Below are positions 16,737 through 25,387 of a stretch of DNA of 64,000 nt, piece after piece. Below the pieces are notes generated by a model. That model was given only the letters and a program-made list of their open reading frames with translations, ran no database searches and was not told the DNA's origin. Location: contig CAJIYH010000002.1 of NCBI GenBank assembly GCA_905181615.1, positions 682,001 through 746,000 of the forward strand, written 5' to 3'. This stretch comes from an uncultured Flavobacteriaceae bacterium (GTDB taxonomy: Bacteria > Bacteroidota > Bacteroidia > Flavobacteriales > Flavobacteriaceae). Made by a program: the position numbers and the translations under genes. Within the stretch, counting starts at the first letter, position 1, and each line of letters opens with the position of its first letter.

Positions 16737-17153
16737 ATGAACGACCGACCTAACGATCTTATTCGAATTCGTCCAGAAATAAAGAAAACTAAGCATTTCG
16801 ACACCATGAGTGCTGAAGAACGATTTCAAAACAACATCCTACGCCCTATCCTCAAATTACAAAATCCACTTTTCGTTGTTGTTTTTCAAAATTACATTGA
16901 AAATCGAAAAGGTGTTTTTTATGATTTGAGTTCATCTGAAAAACTGATATATATTGAAAGTGCATTAGTCAAAGATCAAAAATTCAGAAACTCAGTAAAG
17001 GGGATTGTTCTTGGCCAATTTACAGTGACTGAATACATGGAATACACAAATTATTCGTCTGCTTTAAATAAGCGAATGATGCAGATGGTTGTTGAACTGA
17101 TTAAAGATCAAGTGCAACTGTTTGAAAAACCCCAAAAACTAGCTGCAGTATAG
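16737..17153 (+). CDS. Conserved flavobacterial protein of unknown function
   Basis: The 138-residue soluble protein begins MNDRPNDLIRIRPEIKKTKH and contains FQNNILRPILKLQNPLFVVV, YIESALVKDQKFRNSVKG and a terminal ALNKRMMQMVVELIKDQVQLF. I recall close relatives in many Flavobacteriaceae, where automatic pipelines sometimes call it glyoxalase, but I see no glyoxalase metal ligands or beta-alpha-beta modules. The predicted content is mainly alpha-helical with no signal peptide or membrane helix. It is convergent with the DUF6428-like gene, two bases away, and is not in an operon with named genes. I propose no function. Confidence 0.75.
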   Translation: MNDRPNDLIRIRPEIKKTKHFDTMSAEERFQNNILRPILKLQNPLFVVVFQNYIENRKGVFYDLSSSEKLIYIESALVKDQKFRNSVKGIVLGQFTVTEYMEYTNYSSALNKRMMQMVVELIKDQVQLFEKPQKLAAV

Positions 17154-17155
17154 AT

Positions 17156-17602
17156 TTAACAGCATCCTGAGCCAGGGGCACAACTAGAAGTGGCATCTGT
17201 TTTAGCTTCAGGAATACCACAGGCATCTTCTGCTAAGCATGCAGTCTTCTTTTGTGTAAGAAGATAGTTCTGACCTTTCAGTTCTATTCCATATTTTTGA
17301 ATAGTTTTTCCTTGGTATTCAACTTCAATTTCTAAGTTTTTAAGATTAAATGCTTTTTCAGAAAGAGTAAGAATTTGGAGCATTTTATCAGGATGTAAAC
17401 GATGGTCATAATCATTTGATTCCCATAACTGTAAATTAACTACCTCTTCTTTTCTAATTACACCACCACAATCTATAAAATGCTTAGTCACTTTACCTAC
17501 TTCGGTTATGTGAAAATGATTTGGAACCAAACTACCATCGGGTAATTCAAAAGCCAAAGTGGTTTGAAGTTCTAATTGATTTTTTAATTGATTTAAAGTC
17601 AT
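17156..17602 (-). CDS. DUF6428-like protein with Cys-rich C-terminal tail
   Basis: Residues 1-115 (MTLNQLKNQLELQTTLAFEL, then HFHITEVGKVTKHFIDCGG and VVNLQLWESNDYDHRLHPDKM) resemble small DUF6428-type proteins seen near arsenic and phosphate genes. The last 30 residues are unusual: CLAEDACGIP followed by ATSSCAPGSGCC, with five cysteines ending in a Cys-Cys pair. Such a tail suggests metal or arsenite binding, but this is inference only. The N-terminal His-Cys (HFIDCGG) adds another possible ligand. It ends four bases before the DUF2461 gene on the same strand begins its stop, so these two are co-transcribed. No arsenic genes are present in the window. Confidence 0.7.
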   Translation of the reverse strand: MTLNQLKNQLELQTTLAFELPDGSLVPNHFHITEVGKVTKHFIDCGGVIRKEEVVNLQLWESNDYDHRLHPDKMLQILTLSEKAFNLKNLEIEVEYQGKTIQKYGIELKGQNYLLTQKKTACLAEDACGIPEAKTDATSSCAPGSGCC

Positions 17603-17606
17603 AATT

Positions 17607-18284
17607 TTAATTTTTAAGAAGCGAAACTCCGTTTAGGTCAGTTGTTAAGACACTACTCATGTAATCTAAAAAAGGACGAACCGCAATAAAATCTTTTGTC
17701 ACTTGATTTAAAAAGTCCTTACTAAGCACTTCTTTGTCATTGTATTTTTTTGAAAATAAAAACATTTTTTTACGAATCAAATCAATGTTAGGGTCCTCTT
17801 TTGAAAATCCTTTGGGAGCAGTTTTAACTTCCTCTCCCTCAAGTTTACCCCAGGTGTTTTTGAAATCTGCTTGTGCCATCAATTCTCTAAACTCGCTTGA
17901 ATTTAGTTCAAGCTCTTTTCGAATTCTCAAAAGATCTTCTTTATTTGGATTCCAAAAACCAACTGCTACAAAGCTCTCATTAGGCTTAAGATGAATATAA
18001 TAGCCTCCACGATAGAGTGGTTTATCTCTGTGGAATGAAATTCCAAAGTGAGTTTTATAAGGGGTTTTATTTTTAGAAAAACGAACATCTCTATAAACTC
18101 TAAAAAGCTTAAAACGATCTACTTGTTCTGTTAATTCTAGTGCTTGCTTAAGATTTTCTCCGAAGACCTTTACCCTAGACTCAATCTCTTTGAAATGAAG
18201 TTTATTTTCCTGAAACCAATCTCTGTTGTTGTTTTTTTCAAGTTTAATAAAAAAAGGAAAGAGTTCTTTAGGTATTGAAGACAT
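17607..18284 (-). CDS. DUF2461 domain protein
   Basis: The 225-residue protein matches DUF2461 (TIGR02453) over its full length. FFIKLEKNNNRDWFQENKLH, FRVYRDVRFSKNKTPYKTHF, the glycine-tyrosine block YRGGYYIHLKPNESFVAVGF and DPNIDLIRKKMF are the conserved parts. The function is unknown; members are cytoplasmic and common in many bacteria. I start at ATG 18284 (MSSIPKELF). A TTG seven codons upstream lies in the -7 box TATTTTTG (18310-18303). The DUF6428-like gene follows after five bases. Confidence 0.88.
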   Translation of the reverse strand: MSSIPKELFPFFIKLEKNNNRDWFQENKLHFKEIESRVKVFGENLKQALELTEQVDRFKLFRVYRDVRFSKNKTPYKTHFGISFHRDKPLYRGGYYIHLKPNESFVAVGFWNPNKEDLLRIRKELELNSSEFRELMAQADFKNTWGKLEGEEVKTAPKGFSKEDPNIDLIRKKMFLFSKKYNDKEVLSKDFLNQVTKDFIAVRPFLDYMSSVLTTDLNGVSLLKN

Positions 18285-18302
18285 GATAATGCTTTTATAA
18301 AG

Positions 18303-18310
18303 CAAAAATA
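18303..18310 (-). promoter_or_regulatory. -7 promoter box of the DUF2461 gene
   Basis: TATTTTTG on the minus strand fits TAnnTTTG and lies 19 bases before ATG 18284. Confidence 0.45.
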
Positions 18311-18422
18311 CATTAATTATTAAAGTATTAATAGATCAAAATTTAAATGTGTTTATAGCTTTATAAATGTTTGTGATATTAAGCAGATGAGTATCTTAAT
18401 TAAAACAGTAACAAATGAAAAA

Positions 18423-18646
18423 TTAAAATATAAAACCAAATTTAAAGCCTAATCTTAAACCATCTCCAATCCAAACTCCGCCATAATCAAATGCTCCAAA
18501 AAACCAATATGAATAGGTAATAAGCCAGTTTTTAAGTCATAGCTACAGCGTCAATCTGTACTTTGGGCATAAGCTGATTTCCCTGCAAAACGTTCATTTC
18601 TACAGTCACGTAATCCTGTTTTTGCTCCCAAACTTGCTGCTTGGTT
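18423..18646 (-). pseudogene. Remnant of an outer-membrane beta-barrel (surface-antigen D15-like) gene
   Basis: The 400-base gap before hisIE contains, on the minus strand, QAASLGAKTGLRDCRNERF, AGKSAYAQSTD, an in-frame TGA, then LKTGLLPIHIGFFGAFDYGG and VWIGDGLRLGFKFGFIF followed by a stop. This recalls the C-terminal strands of flavobacterial outer-membrane proteins linked to calcineurin-like phosphoesterases, which typically read LRGFRNERFxGKSxFYQSTDLR, LPIxIGxxGxFDYGRVW and end in FTFGLGFxF. Several dozen residues between GGVW and the last strand are missing, so both a stop and an internal deletion are implied. The start and the rest of the gene are gone. Confidence 0.65.
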
Positions 18647-18703
18647 TTACTATTTGATAATAACTTAAAACTTAACCAATAATGAGTATTCTTGTAATAT
18701 GCA

Positions 18704-19315
18704 TTATTGGTTAAGTTCCTTTGTTTTCCGTTTTTCTAAAGCAGAAACAATATCGTCTAATCTAAATCCTTTTGCATGTAATAAAATTAGATAATGAAAA
18801 AGTAAATCTGCACTCTCATAAATAAACAATTCGTCGTTTGAATCTAAAGCTTCTATAACCGTTTCAATTGCCTCCTCTCCTAACTTCTGAGCAATTTTGT
18901 TAATTCCTTTATCAAATAAGGAAGCGACATAACTTTCGTCTTTATCTCCATTTTTACGTTCAGCAATTACCTCTTCTAACTCTGTGAGAAAGCCATAAGT
19001 AGTCGTGTTTGTGTCGTTCCAACAAGTATCGGATCCTTTGTGACAAGTAGGTCCTTTAGGAATGGCCTGAATTAAAAGACTGTCTTGATCACAATCGAGA
19101 GAAATACTAACAAGTTCAAGGAAATTTCCACTTTCTTCTCCTTTTGTCCATAAGCGGTTTTTACTACGACTAAAGAAAGTAACCTTAGCTGAGGCTTCTG
19201 TTTTTTCAAGTGCTTCAGCATTCATATAGCCAAGCATTAAAACTGTTTTGTTTTTAGCATCTTGAATTATTGCTGGAACAAGTCCATCTGCATTTTTATT
19301 AAAATCAATTTTCAT
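18704..19315 (-). CDS. hisIE: Bifunctional phosphoribosyl-AMP cyclohydrolase / phosphoribosyl-ATP pyrophosphatase
   Basis: The protein carries out steps two and three of histidine synthesis. Residues 1 to about 105 are the HisI cyclohydrolase, with MLGYMNAEALEKT, SRSKNRLWTKGEESGNFLE, the zinc-binding SISLDCDQDSLLIQA and GPTCHKGSDTCW. Residues about 112-203 are the HisE pyrophosphatase, with SYVASLFDKGINKIAQKLGE and EAIETVIEALDSNDELFIYE. The fusion order (I then E) and length of 203 residues are normal for this bifunctional form. It is the last gene of the his operon, ten bases after hisF, and a decayed outer-membrane gene follows. Confidence 0.97.
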   Translation of the reverse strand: MKIDFNKNADGLVPAIIQDAKNKTVLMLGYMNAEALEKTEASAKVTFFSRSKNRLWTKGEESGNFLELVSISLDCDQDSLLIQAIPKGPTCHKGSDTCWNDTNTTTYGFLTELEEVIAERKNGDKDESYVASLFDKGINKIAQKLGEEAIETVIEALDSNDELFIYESADLLFHYLILLHAKGFRLDDIVSALEKRKTKELNQ

Positions 19316-19325
19316 AAGTTCTTTT

Positions 19326-20081
19326 TTATAATCTAACCGCTATTTGATGCTTCTTAAGTTCTTTTTTTAGGTCTGGCACCGCTATTTCTCCAAAATGAAA
19401 AATACTGGCTGCTAATGCCGCATCAGCTTTGCCTTCGGTAAAAGCATCAATAAAATGTTTTGTGATTCCTGCACCCCCAGAGGCTATTACAGGGATATTT
19501 ACCTCTTGAGACATCTTGGCAAGGGCTTTGTTTGCAAATCCATTTTTTGTGCCGTCGTGATCCATGGAAGTAAATAAAATTTCGCCAGCACCTCGCTTAG
19601 CTACTTCAATTGCCCAATCAAATAAATTAATTTCTGTAGGAACTTTACCACCAACCAAATGGATCTTCCATTCTCCATTTATTTGTTTAGCATCCATTGC
19701 AACAACAATACATTGACTTCCAAATTTTGCTGCTAATTCATTTATTAATTCTGGTCGCTTAACTGCCGCAGAATTAATGGAAACCTTGTCGGCCCCATTT
19801 TGTAATAAAACTTCAACATCTTCTACAGAACTAATGCCTCCTCCTACTGTAAATGGGATGTCAATAGCTTGAGCAACCTTTCGAACCAATTCTGTAAGCG
19901 TTTTTCTTTTTTGTTCGGTTGCAGAAATATCTAAAAAAACAAGCTCGTCTGCATTCTGATCTGCGTATTTTATAGCCAATTCAATTGGGTCTCCTGCGTC
20001 TCTGAGATTAACAAAATTTACTCCTTTAACGGTTCTACCGTCTTTTACATCCAAGCACGGAATGATTCGTTTAGTCAACAT
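19326..20081 (-). CDS. hisF: Imidazole glycerol phosphate synthase cyclase subunit
   Basis: HisF, together with HisH, makes imidazole glycerol phosphate and AICAR from PRFAR and ammonia. The 251-residue beta/alpha barrel starts [19 protein letters not shown] with the catalytic Asp11, has [20 protein letters not shown] as the first phosphate site, VVAMDAKQ with the second catalytic Asp near residue 130, and IASGGAG as the other phosphate site. Its start overlaps the end of the DinB-family gene by 11 bases, which separates it from hisA and suggests tight translational coupling. The partner subunit gene hisH lies two genes upstream. Confidence 0.97.
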   Translation of the reverse strand: MLTKRIIPCLDVKDGRTVKGVNFVNLRDAGDPIELAIKYADQNADELVFLDISATEQKRKTLTELVRKVAQAIDIPFTVGGGISSVEDVEVLLQNGADKVSINSAAVKRPELINELAAKFGSQCIVVAMDAKQINGEWKIHLVGGKVPTEINLFDWAIEVAKRGAGEILFTSMDHDGTKNGFANKALAKMSQEVNIPVIASGGAGITKHFIDAFTEGKADAALAASIFHFGEIAVPDLKKELKKHQIAVRL

Positions 20082-20592
20082 CTTCGTTGTTTTTTATTGT
20101 TAAATCAAACCCGTCATAAAAGCCTAAACTCTCCTTGGTTTCTTGTTTTACCCAAAACGCAATTTGCCCTATGTGGTACGAAAAGTGCTCTACTGCATGC
20201 AATGAAGAACCAACTCCAGACATTTTAAATCCTTGAACTGTTCGAACTCTTTCGAACTCTTGCTCGCTGGTATTTTTAATAATTTCTTGAGCATTTTTTA
20301 CAGTATTTTCTAATTGATCTAAAAGTTCTTTTTTGTTTAAACCACCGCTTAAAGTAAATTCTAGGTCTCGATCACGATTATCCTTCGAATTAGTTAATGA
20401 CGTAATAATATACTGTGTTATATTGCCGCTGCAATGAATAAGTTGATTGCCTATAGACATGCCAGAAGCTGTAGGACGTTTCCAAAGTAAATCATTATCT
20501 ACTTTTGAAATTGCAATTTGAATCATCCGAAGACCCTCAGATAATCGAAAATGAGCATTCAACTTAAATTCTTTTAAGATCAGGTTTTTCAT
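20071..20592 (-). CDS. DinB-family protein encoded inside the his operon
   Basis: This 173-residue protein has the DinB/DUF1572 four-helix plan. [20 protein letters not shown] starts the first helix, [16 protein letters not shown] holds a metal-binding His, and [20 protein letters not shown] holds the other two His ligands in the family's usual HxxxHxGQ spacing. It overlaps hisA by four bases (ATGA) and hisF by 11 bases, so it is fully embedded in the histidine operon. No signal peptide is present, so it acts in the cytoplasm. I recall a similar placement in other flavobacteria. A role in histidine synthesis, or in using thiols or histidine derivatives, is only suggested by position. Confidence 0.85.
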   Translation of the reverse strand: MKNLILKEFKLNAHFRLSEGLRMIQIAISKVDNDLLWKRPTASGMSIGNQLIHCSGNITQYIITSLTNSKDNRDRDLEFTLSGGLNKKELLDQLENTVKNAQEIIKNTSEQEFERVRTVQGFKMSGVGSSLHAVEHFSYHIGQIAFWVKQETKESLGFYDGFDLTIKNNEDVD

Positions 20593-21314
20593 GATTGTAA
20601 GATGAAATTTTCAAGTTCTTTTAATGAGATTCTGTTTTCATAAATAGCCTTACCTATAATGGTTCCTTCACATCCTAGATCTGCTAATTTTGGAAGCTCT
20701 TCAAAAGTAGATATTCCTCCAGATGCAATGAGTTTAATTTCGGGTTGTTGTTTAAGTAAGTTTTGGTATACTTCAAACGAAGGACCCGATAGCAAACCGT
20801 CTTTACTAATGTCAGTACAAATCACATATTCAATTCCTTTACTTTTATAAGCGCTTATAAAATCTACTAAACAGTGTTCAGAGGTTTCTATCCATCCGTT
20901 GGTTGCAATTCGATCACCATGAACATCTGCACCTAGAATTATTTTATTTTTTCCGTATTTTGATATCCATTGTTCAAACACATTGGGTTCTTTTACGGCA
21001 ATACTTCCACCCGTAATTTGTTTTGCTCCACAATCAAAGGCTATTTTGAGATCTTCATCAGACTTTAATCCACCTCCAAAATCTATTTTAAGGTTAGTTT
21101 TAGTGGCTATTTCCTCCAACACCCTATGATTTACTATGTGTTTAGATTTAGCACCGTCAAGGTCAACTAAATGTAAATATTGAATTCCATGAGCTTCAAA
21201 GGCTTTTGCAACCTCTAAAGGATATTCGTTATATGTTTTTTGAGTGGAATAGTCTCCTTTTGTTAGCCGAACACATTTTCCATCGATTAGATCTATAGCG
21301 GGTATTATTCTCAT
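20589..21314 (-). CDS. hisA: ProFAR isomerase
   Basis: HisA isomerises the aminoaldose ProFAR to the aminoketose PRFAR. The 241-residue beta/alpha barrel begins [20 protein letters not shown] with catalytic Asp8, and has [20 protein letters not shown], the second catalytic Asp in [15 protein letters not shown], and [20 protein letters not shown] with [10 protein letters not shown] as the phosphate sites. It lies two bases after hisH and overlaps the DinB-family gene by four bases. Confidence 0.97.
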   Translation of the reverse strand: MRIIPAIDLIDGKCVRLTKGDYSTQKTYNEYPLEVAKAFEAHGIQYLHLVDLDGAKSKHIVNHRVLEEIATKTNLKIDFGGGLKSDEDLKIAFDCGAKQITGGSIAVKEPNVFEQWISKYGKNKIILGADVHGDRIATNGWIETSEHCLVDFISAYKSKGIEYVICTDISKDGLLSGPSFEVYQNLLKQQPEIKLIASGGISTFEELPKLADLGCEGTIIGKAIYENRISLKELENFILQS

Positions 21315-21315
21315 A

Positions 21316-21897
21316 TTAAAGTTCTAAAAAATTAGACAAGATTTGACTTCCTGCTTTGCTGCTTTTTTCTGGATGAAATTGAACCCCGTAGAAGTTGTTT
21401 TTGTTCAATGCGCAACTGTAAGGGATTCCATACGTTGTTTGCGCTATGGTATCTTTGCATAAATCTGCATAATAACTATGAACAGAATACATATAATATC
21501 CTGAATCAATTTCATTAAATAGGCCAGAATTCATATTTTCTAAAGTATTCCATCCCATCTGAGGAACTTTTAAGGTATTCTTAAAGCGTTTTATAGTTAC
21601 ATCAAAGATTCCAAGGCCTACCGTGTTTCCTTCTTCCGTTCGAGAACACATGAGTTGCATTCCTAGACATATCCCCAGAACGGGTTGTTTTAGCTGTGGA
21701 ATTAAAACATCCAGTCCAGTCTCCTTAAGTTTTTTCATGGCACTACTTGCCTCACCTACTCCTGGAAATATAACTTTATCAGCGTTTTTTATTTCAATTG
21801 GATTAGAACTTAACACACCCTGAACTCCCAGACGTTCTAGCGCAAACTGAAGGCTTTTGATGTTTCCAGCTCCATAATTTACAAGGACTATTTTCAT
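21316..21897 (-). CDS. hisH: Imidazole glycerol phosphate synthase glutaminase subunit
   Basis: HisH is the class I glutamine amidotransferase that feeds ammonia to HisF. The 193 residues contain [17 protein letters not shown] at the N-terminus, the nucleophile elbow [10 protein letters not shown] with the catalytic Cys near residue 77, the oxyanion segment MGWNTLE, and the His-Glu pair in [14 protein letters not shown]. All catalytic residues are present and the length is usual. It sits between hisB and hisA with gaps of 14 and one base. Confidence 0.97.
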   Translation of the reverse strand: MKIVLVNYGAGNIKSLQFALERLGVQGVLSSNPIEIKNADKVIFPGVGEASSAMKKLKETGLDVLIPQLKQPVLGICLGMQLMCSRTEEGNTVGLGIFDVTIKRFKNTLKVPQMGWNTLENMNSGLFNEIDSGYYMYSVHSYYADLCKDTIAQTTYGIPYSCALNKNNFYGVQFHPEKSSKAGSQILSNFLEL

Positions 21898-21911
21898 GTT
21901 ATCTATTCTTA

Positions 21912-23042
21912 TTAAAGGCTTCCTTTGGTACTTGGTAAAATCATTTTATCAGGATCGCGTTTTACCGCAACTTTAATTGCTTTCGCAAATACTTTAAAAA
22001 TTGCTTCTATTTTATGGTGTTCGTTTGCTCCCTCTGCTTTTATATTCAAATTTGCTTTGGCACCGTCAGTAAATGATTTAAAAAAATGAAAAAACATTTC
22101 CGTAGGCATTTTACCAATCATCTCACGCTTAAAATCAGCTTCCCATACCAACCAATTTCTTCCGCCAAAATCGATTGATGCTTGAGCAAGACAATCGTCC
22201 ATTGGTAAACAAAAACCATAACGCTCTATTCCCAGCTTATTTCCTAGAGCTTCAGCAAATGCTTCGCCAAGAACAATAGCAGTATCTTCAATGGTATGGT
22301 GTTCATCAACTTCTAAATCACCTTTTACACTTAAATTAAGATCTATATTTCCGTGACGCGCAATCTGATCTAACATGTGATCAAAAAAGGCAATTCCCGT
22401 ATCGATGGTTCTTTTTCCTGTACCATCGAGATTTAGTTCCAGATATATATCCGTTTCATTGGTGGTTCTTTTTTGAACTACAATGCGTTGTTCTAGTTTT
22501 AGAAATTCGTAAATATGTTTCCAAGAGGTTGTTTTTAGTGCAATAGAAGCACTAAAATCCTGTTTACTGGACTCGCTATAACCTAATTCGGAGTCATTTG
22601 CAATGAATATTCCTTTAGCCTTTAGGTTATAGGCTAATTCTATATCGGTAATTCGATCACCAATTACAAAAGAACCCTGAAGATCGTACTTACTTTCGTC
22701 TAAGTAAGCGGTTAGTAAACCTGTTCTGGGCTTTCGTGTAGTTGTATTTTCTGCTGGAAGACTTTTATCTATAAAGATTGAATCAAATTGGATTCCTTCA
22801 TTTTCAAATGCTTTCAAAAGAAAGTTGTGTGTTGGCCAAAAGGTGTCTTCTGGAAATGATTTTGTTCCAAGCCCATCTTGATTAGTAACCATAACCAATT
22901 CATAGTCTAGTTCTTTAGAGATTTTTCTTAGATAAGTAAAAACTTCAGGATAAAATTCTAATTTTTCAATAGCATCTAACTGATAATCCTTTGGCTCAAG
23001 TGCCAATGTTCCGTCACGGTCTATAAAAAGTACTTTTTTCAT
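21912..23042 (-). CDS. hisB: Bifunctional histidinol-phosphatase / imidazoleglycerol-phosphate dehydratase
   Basis: The protein performs two steps of histidine synthesis. Residues 1 to about 165 are a HAD-type phosphatase, with the catalytic Asp pair in [21 protein letters not shown], and [10 protein letters not shown] near residue 130. Residues about 190-376 are the dehydratase, with [20 protein letters not shown], the metal-binding [17 protein letters not shown], the catalytic loop [12 protein letters not shown] and [20 protein letters not shown]. This fused form occurs in enteric bacteria and Bacteroidetes. The length of 376 residues is slightly above that of the E. coli enzyme. Confidence 0.97.
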   Translation of the reverse strand: MKKVLFIDRDGTLALEPKDYQLDAIEKLEFYPEVFTYLRKISKELDYELVMVTNQDGLGTKSFPEDTFWPTHNFLLKAFENEGIQFDSIFIDKSLPAENTTTRKPRTGLLTAYLDESKYDLQGSFVIGDRITDIELAYNLKAKGIFIANDSELGYSESSKQDFSASIALKTTSWKHIYEFLKLEQRIVVQKRTTNETDIYLELNLDGTGKRTIDTGIAFFDHMLDQIARHGNIDLNLSVKGDLEVDEHHTIEDTAIVLGEAFAEALGNKLGIERYGFCLPMDDCLAQASIDFGGRNWLVWEADFKREMIGKMPTEMFFHFFKSFTDGAKANLNIKAEGANEHHKIEAIFKVFAKAIKVAVKRDPDKMILPSTKGSL

Positions 23043-23051
23043 ATCTTAGAT

Positions 23052-24104
23052 TTATTTATCCATTGCTTTAAAAGCATTAATCAAGGCTAAATTTTCTGTA
23101 TCAGTTCCGATGGTTATTCTAAGTGTGTTTTCACAAGACTTTTGCTTTGAGGGGTTTCGAACTACAATTCCCTTTTCTATCAATTGATTATACCGCAAAG
23201 TGCTGTCATCGAATCGAATTAAAATAAAATTTGCATCGGATGGATAAATATTTTTTACGAAACTTATTTTTTGAAGTTCGACAACCAAATTTTGTTTAAA
23301 TTCTAATAAAAGTTTGACTTCTGCAGCTACTATATCTGGATTATCTAAGCGATCAAAAACCGCTTGTTGCGATAATACATTTAGATTATAAGGTGCCTTA
23401 ATTTTATTTAAAACCTCAATAATGTCTTGCTTTGCAAATGCCATTCCTACACGAACTCCAGCTAAACCTTGAGCTTTTGAAAATGTTTGAAGCACAATTA
23501 TATTTTCGTATTGCGTTAACCAATCAACTGCTGTTTCTCCTGGTGAAAATTCAGCATAGGCTTCGTCAATCACTACCAAACCGGGGAATTTTTGAATGAT
23601 TTTTTCTAAATCCTCCATTGGGAATCGATTTCCAGAAGGATTGTTAGGCGTTGGGATAAAAATCATCTTTGTACGATCGGTAGCTTGAGCAATAATTTCA
23701 TCTACATCCAGTTGAAAATCATTAATAAGAGGTACTTCAATAACAGCAACTCCATTCAAATTAGCCGAAACTTGATACATTCCAAAAGTTGGGGGAACAA
23801 TCATAATTTCCTCGTCTTTGGGTTCGCAAAAAGCAATCATCAATAAATTAATTAGCTCATCACTTCCATTGCCAAGAAATATTGATGTCGGAGGAATGTT
23901 TTTTACCCGAGATATGCGATCTTTCAAATTATTTTGTAAGGGATCAGGATAACGATTAATCCCGGTTTCAAAAGGGTTTTCATTTGCATCCAAAAGAATC
24001 ATTTTACGATCAGATCCAACAAATTCTTCTCGTGCAGACTGATAGCCTTTCAACACATGAATAACCGGGCGTATTAATTTTTCAATAGTGATAGTTCTTT
24101 TCAT
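23052..24104 (-). CDS. hisC: Histidinol-phosphate aminotransferase
   Basis: HisC is a fold-type I PLP enzyme that transfers an amino group from glutamate to imidazole-acetol phosphate. The 350-residue protein shows ANENPFETG and YPDPLQNNLK near the N-terminus, FLGNGSDELINLLMIAFCEP, IPTPNNPSGNRFP, VVIDEAYAEFSP with the PLP-pyridine Asp, and the Schiff-base Lys in LQTFSKAQGLAGVRVGMAFA. The C-terminal arginine in NTLRITIGT binds the substrate carboxylate. Its ATG overlaps the stop of hisD by four bases (ATGA). Confidence 0.96.
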   Translation of the reverse strand: MKRTITIEKLIRPVIHVLKGYQSAREEFVGSDRKMILLDANENPFETGINRYPDPLQNNLKDRISRVKNIPPTSIFLGNGSDELINLLMIAFCEPKDEEIMIVPPTFGMYQVSANLNGVAVIEVPLINDFQLDVDEIIAQATDRTKMIFIPTPNNPSGNRFPMEDLEKIIQKFPGLVVIDEAYAEFSPGETAVDWLTQYENIIVLQTFSKAQGLAGVRVGMAFAKQDIIEVLNKIKAPYNLNVLSQQAVFDRLDNPDIVAAEVKLLLEFKQNLVVELQKISFVKNIYPSDANFILIRFDDSTLRYNQLIEKGIVVRNPSKQKSCENTLRITIGTDTENLALINAFKAMDK

Positions 24105-25387
24105 TTTTTTAAATCTTTTAAACGGATTGACACAGCATTTTTGTGAGCTTCTAAGCCCTCAGCCTCTGCCATTAGCTCAATTGCAGGTCCAATATTTTGA
24201 ATTCCTTTTTTTGATATTTTCTGAAAAGTCATTTGTTTCAAAAAGCTATCTAGGTTAACACCACTATATTGTTTTGCATAGCCATTTGTAGGTAAAGTAT
24301 GGTTTGTTCCAGATGCATAATCTCCTGCACTTTCGGGAGTAAAATTTCCAATAAAGACAGAGCCTGCGTTGACTATTTGATCTACATAAAGTTGTTCCTC
24401 TTCCATACAGATTATGTAATGTTCAGGACCATATTGATTTATGAACTGAATGGTCTCTTCATTGGTTTCAAATGATACCATTCTTGAGTTTTTGATCGCT
24501 TGTTTAGCGATTTCTTGCCTTGGAAGTAGCTTTATTTGTAGATCTATTTCTTTTTTTACTAGCTCTAATAAAGGATAAAAAGTTGTAACTAAGATTACCT
24601 GACTATCTGCTCCATGTTCGGCTTGCGAAAGTAAATCGGAAGCAATATAAGCTGGATTTGCCGTTCGATCTGCAACAACAAGAAGTTCACTTGGCCCTGC
24701 AGGCATATCGATGGCAATTTGATGCTGAGTAGCAATTTGCTTGGCTACAGTAACGTATTGATTTCCCGGTCCAAAAATCTTATATACCTCAGGAATTGTT
24801 TCAGTACCAAAGGTCATGGCAGCAATTGCCTGTATTCCTCCCAGTTTAAAGATTTGTGTAAGTCCACATAATTTTGCAGTATACAATATTACATCGGGTA
24901 TGGATCCGTTTTCATCTGGAGGTGTGCACAAAATAATTTCTTTACAGCCTGCAATTTGAGCAGGAACTGCAAGCATTAATAGAGTTGAAAATAAGGGTGC
25001 AGATCCACCCGGAATGTATAGGCCAACTTTTTTGATGGGTCTTTTTTCTTGCCAGCACAAAACTCCGGGTTGGGTTTCTAAAGAAACTTTTTGGGTTTGT
25101 TGTGCTCTATGAAAAACTTCTATGTTGTTTTTAGCCAGTTTAATTGCCAATTTTAATTCAGGGGAAATGTTTTTTTCTGCTTCTATAAAATCACTTTCCT
25201 CAACCCGAAAGGAGTTCAAGGATACCTTATCAAATTTAAGGGTATAATCATATAATGCTGTGTCTCCTTTTGCTTTAACATCAGAAAATACATTTTCGAC
25301 TAAAGGCTCTAGCTCTTTAAAGCTAAAAGTTGGACGTTTCAAAATAGATTTCCATTCTGATTCTAAAGGATTGATAAACTGCTTCAT
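24101..25387 (-). CDS. hisD: Histidinol dehydrogenase
   Basis: HisD makes the last two oxidations, histidinol to histidine, with NAD and zinc. The 428-residue protein carries VGLYIPGGSAPLFSTLLMLA, the NAD-binding FGTETIPEVYKIFGPGNQYV, DMPAGPSELLVVADRTANPA, the zinc ligands in SDLLSQAEHGADSQ and AGDYASGTNHTLPTNGYA, and GPEHYIICMEE. It overlaps hisG by one base (TAATG) and hisC by four, so the first three structural genes are translationally linked. Confidence 0.97.
   Translation of the reverse strand: MKQFINPLESEWKSILKRPTFSFKELEPLVENVFSDVKAKGDTALYDYTLKFDKVSLNSFRVEESDFIEAEKNISPELKLAIKLAKNNIEVFHRAQQTQKVSLETQPGVLCWQEKRPIKKVGLYIPGGSAPLFSTLLMLAVPAQIAGCKEIILCTPPDENGSIPDVILYTAKLCGLTQIFKLGGIQAIAAMTFGTETIPEVYKIFGPGNQYVTVAKQIATQHQIAIDMPAGPSELLVVADRTANPAYIASDLLSQAEHGADSQVILVTTFYPLLELVKKEIDLQIKLLPRQEIAKQAIKNSRMVSFETNEETIQFINQYGPEHYIICMEEEQLYVDQIVNAGSVFIGNFTPESAGDYASGTNHTLPTNGYAKQYSGVNLDSFLKQMTFQKISKKGIQNIGPAIELMAEAEGLEAHKNAVSIRLKDLKK

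Noticed and set aside
18532-18703. An open minus-strand frame with VEMNVLQGNQLMPKVQIDAV, loosely like the end of RidA proteins
   Set aside because: It has no start codon and overlaps the better-supported barrel remnant in another frame; the resemblance is weak.
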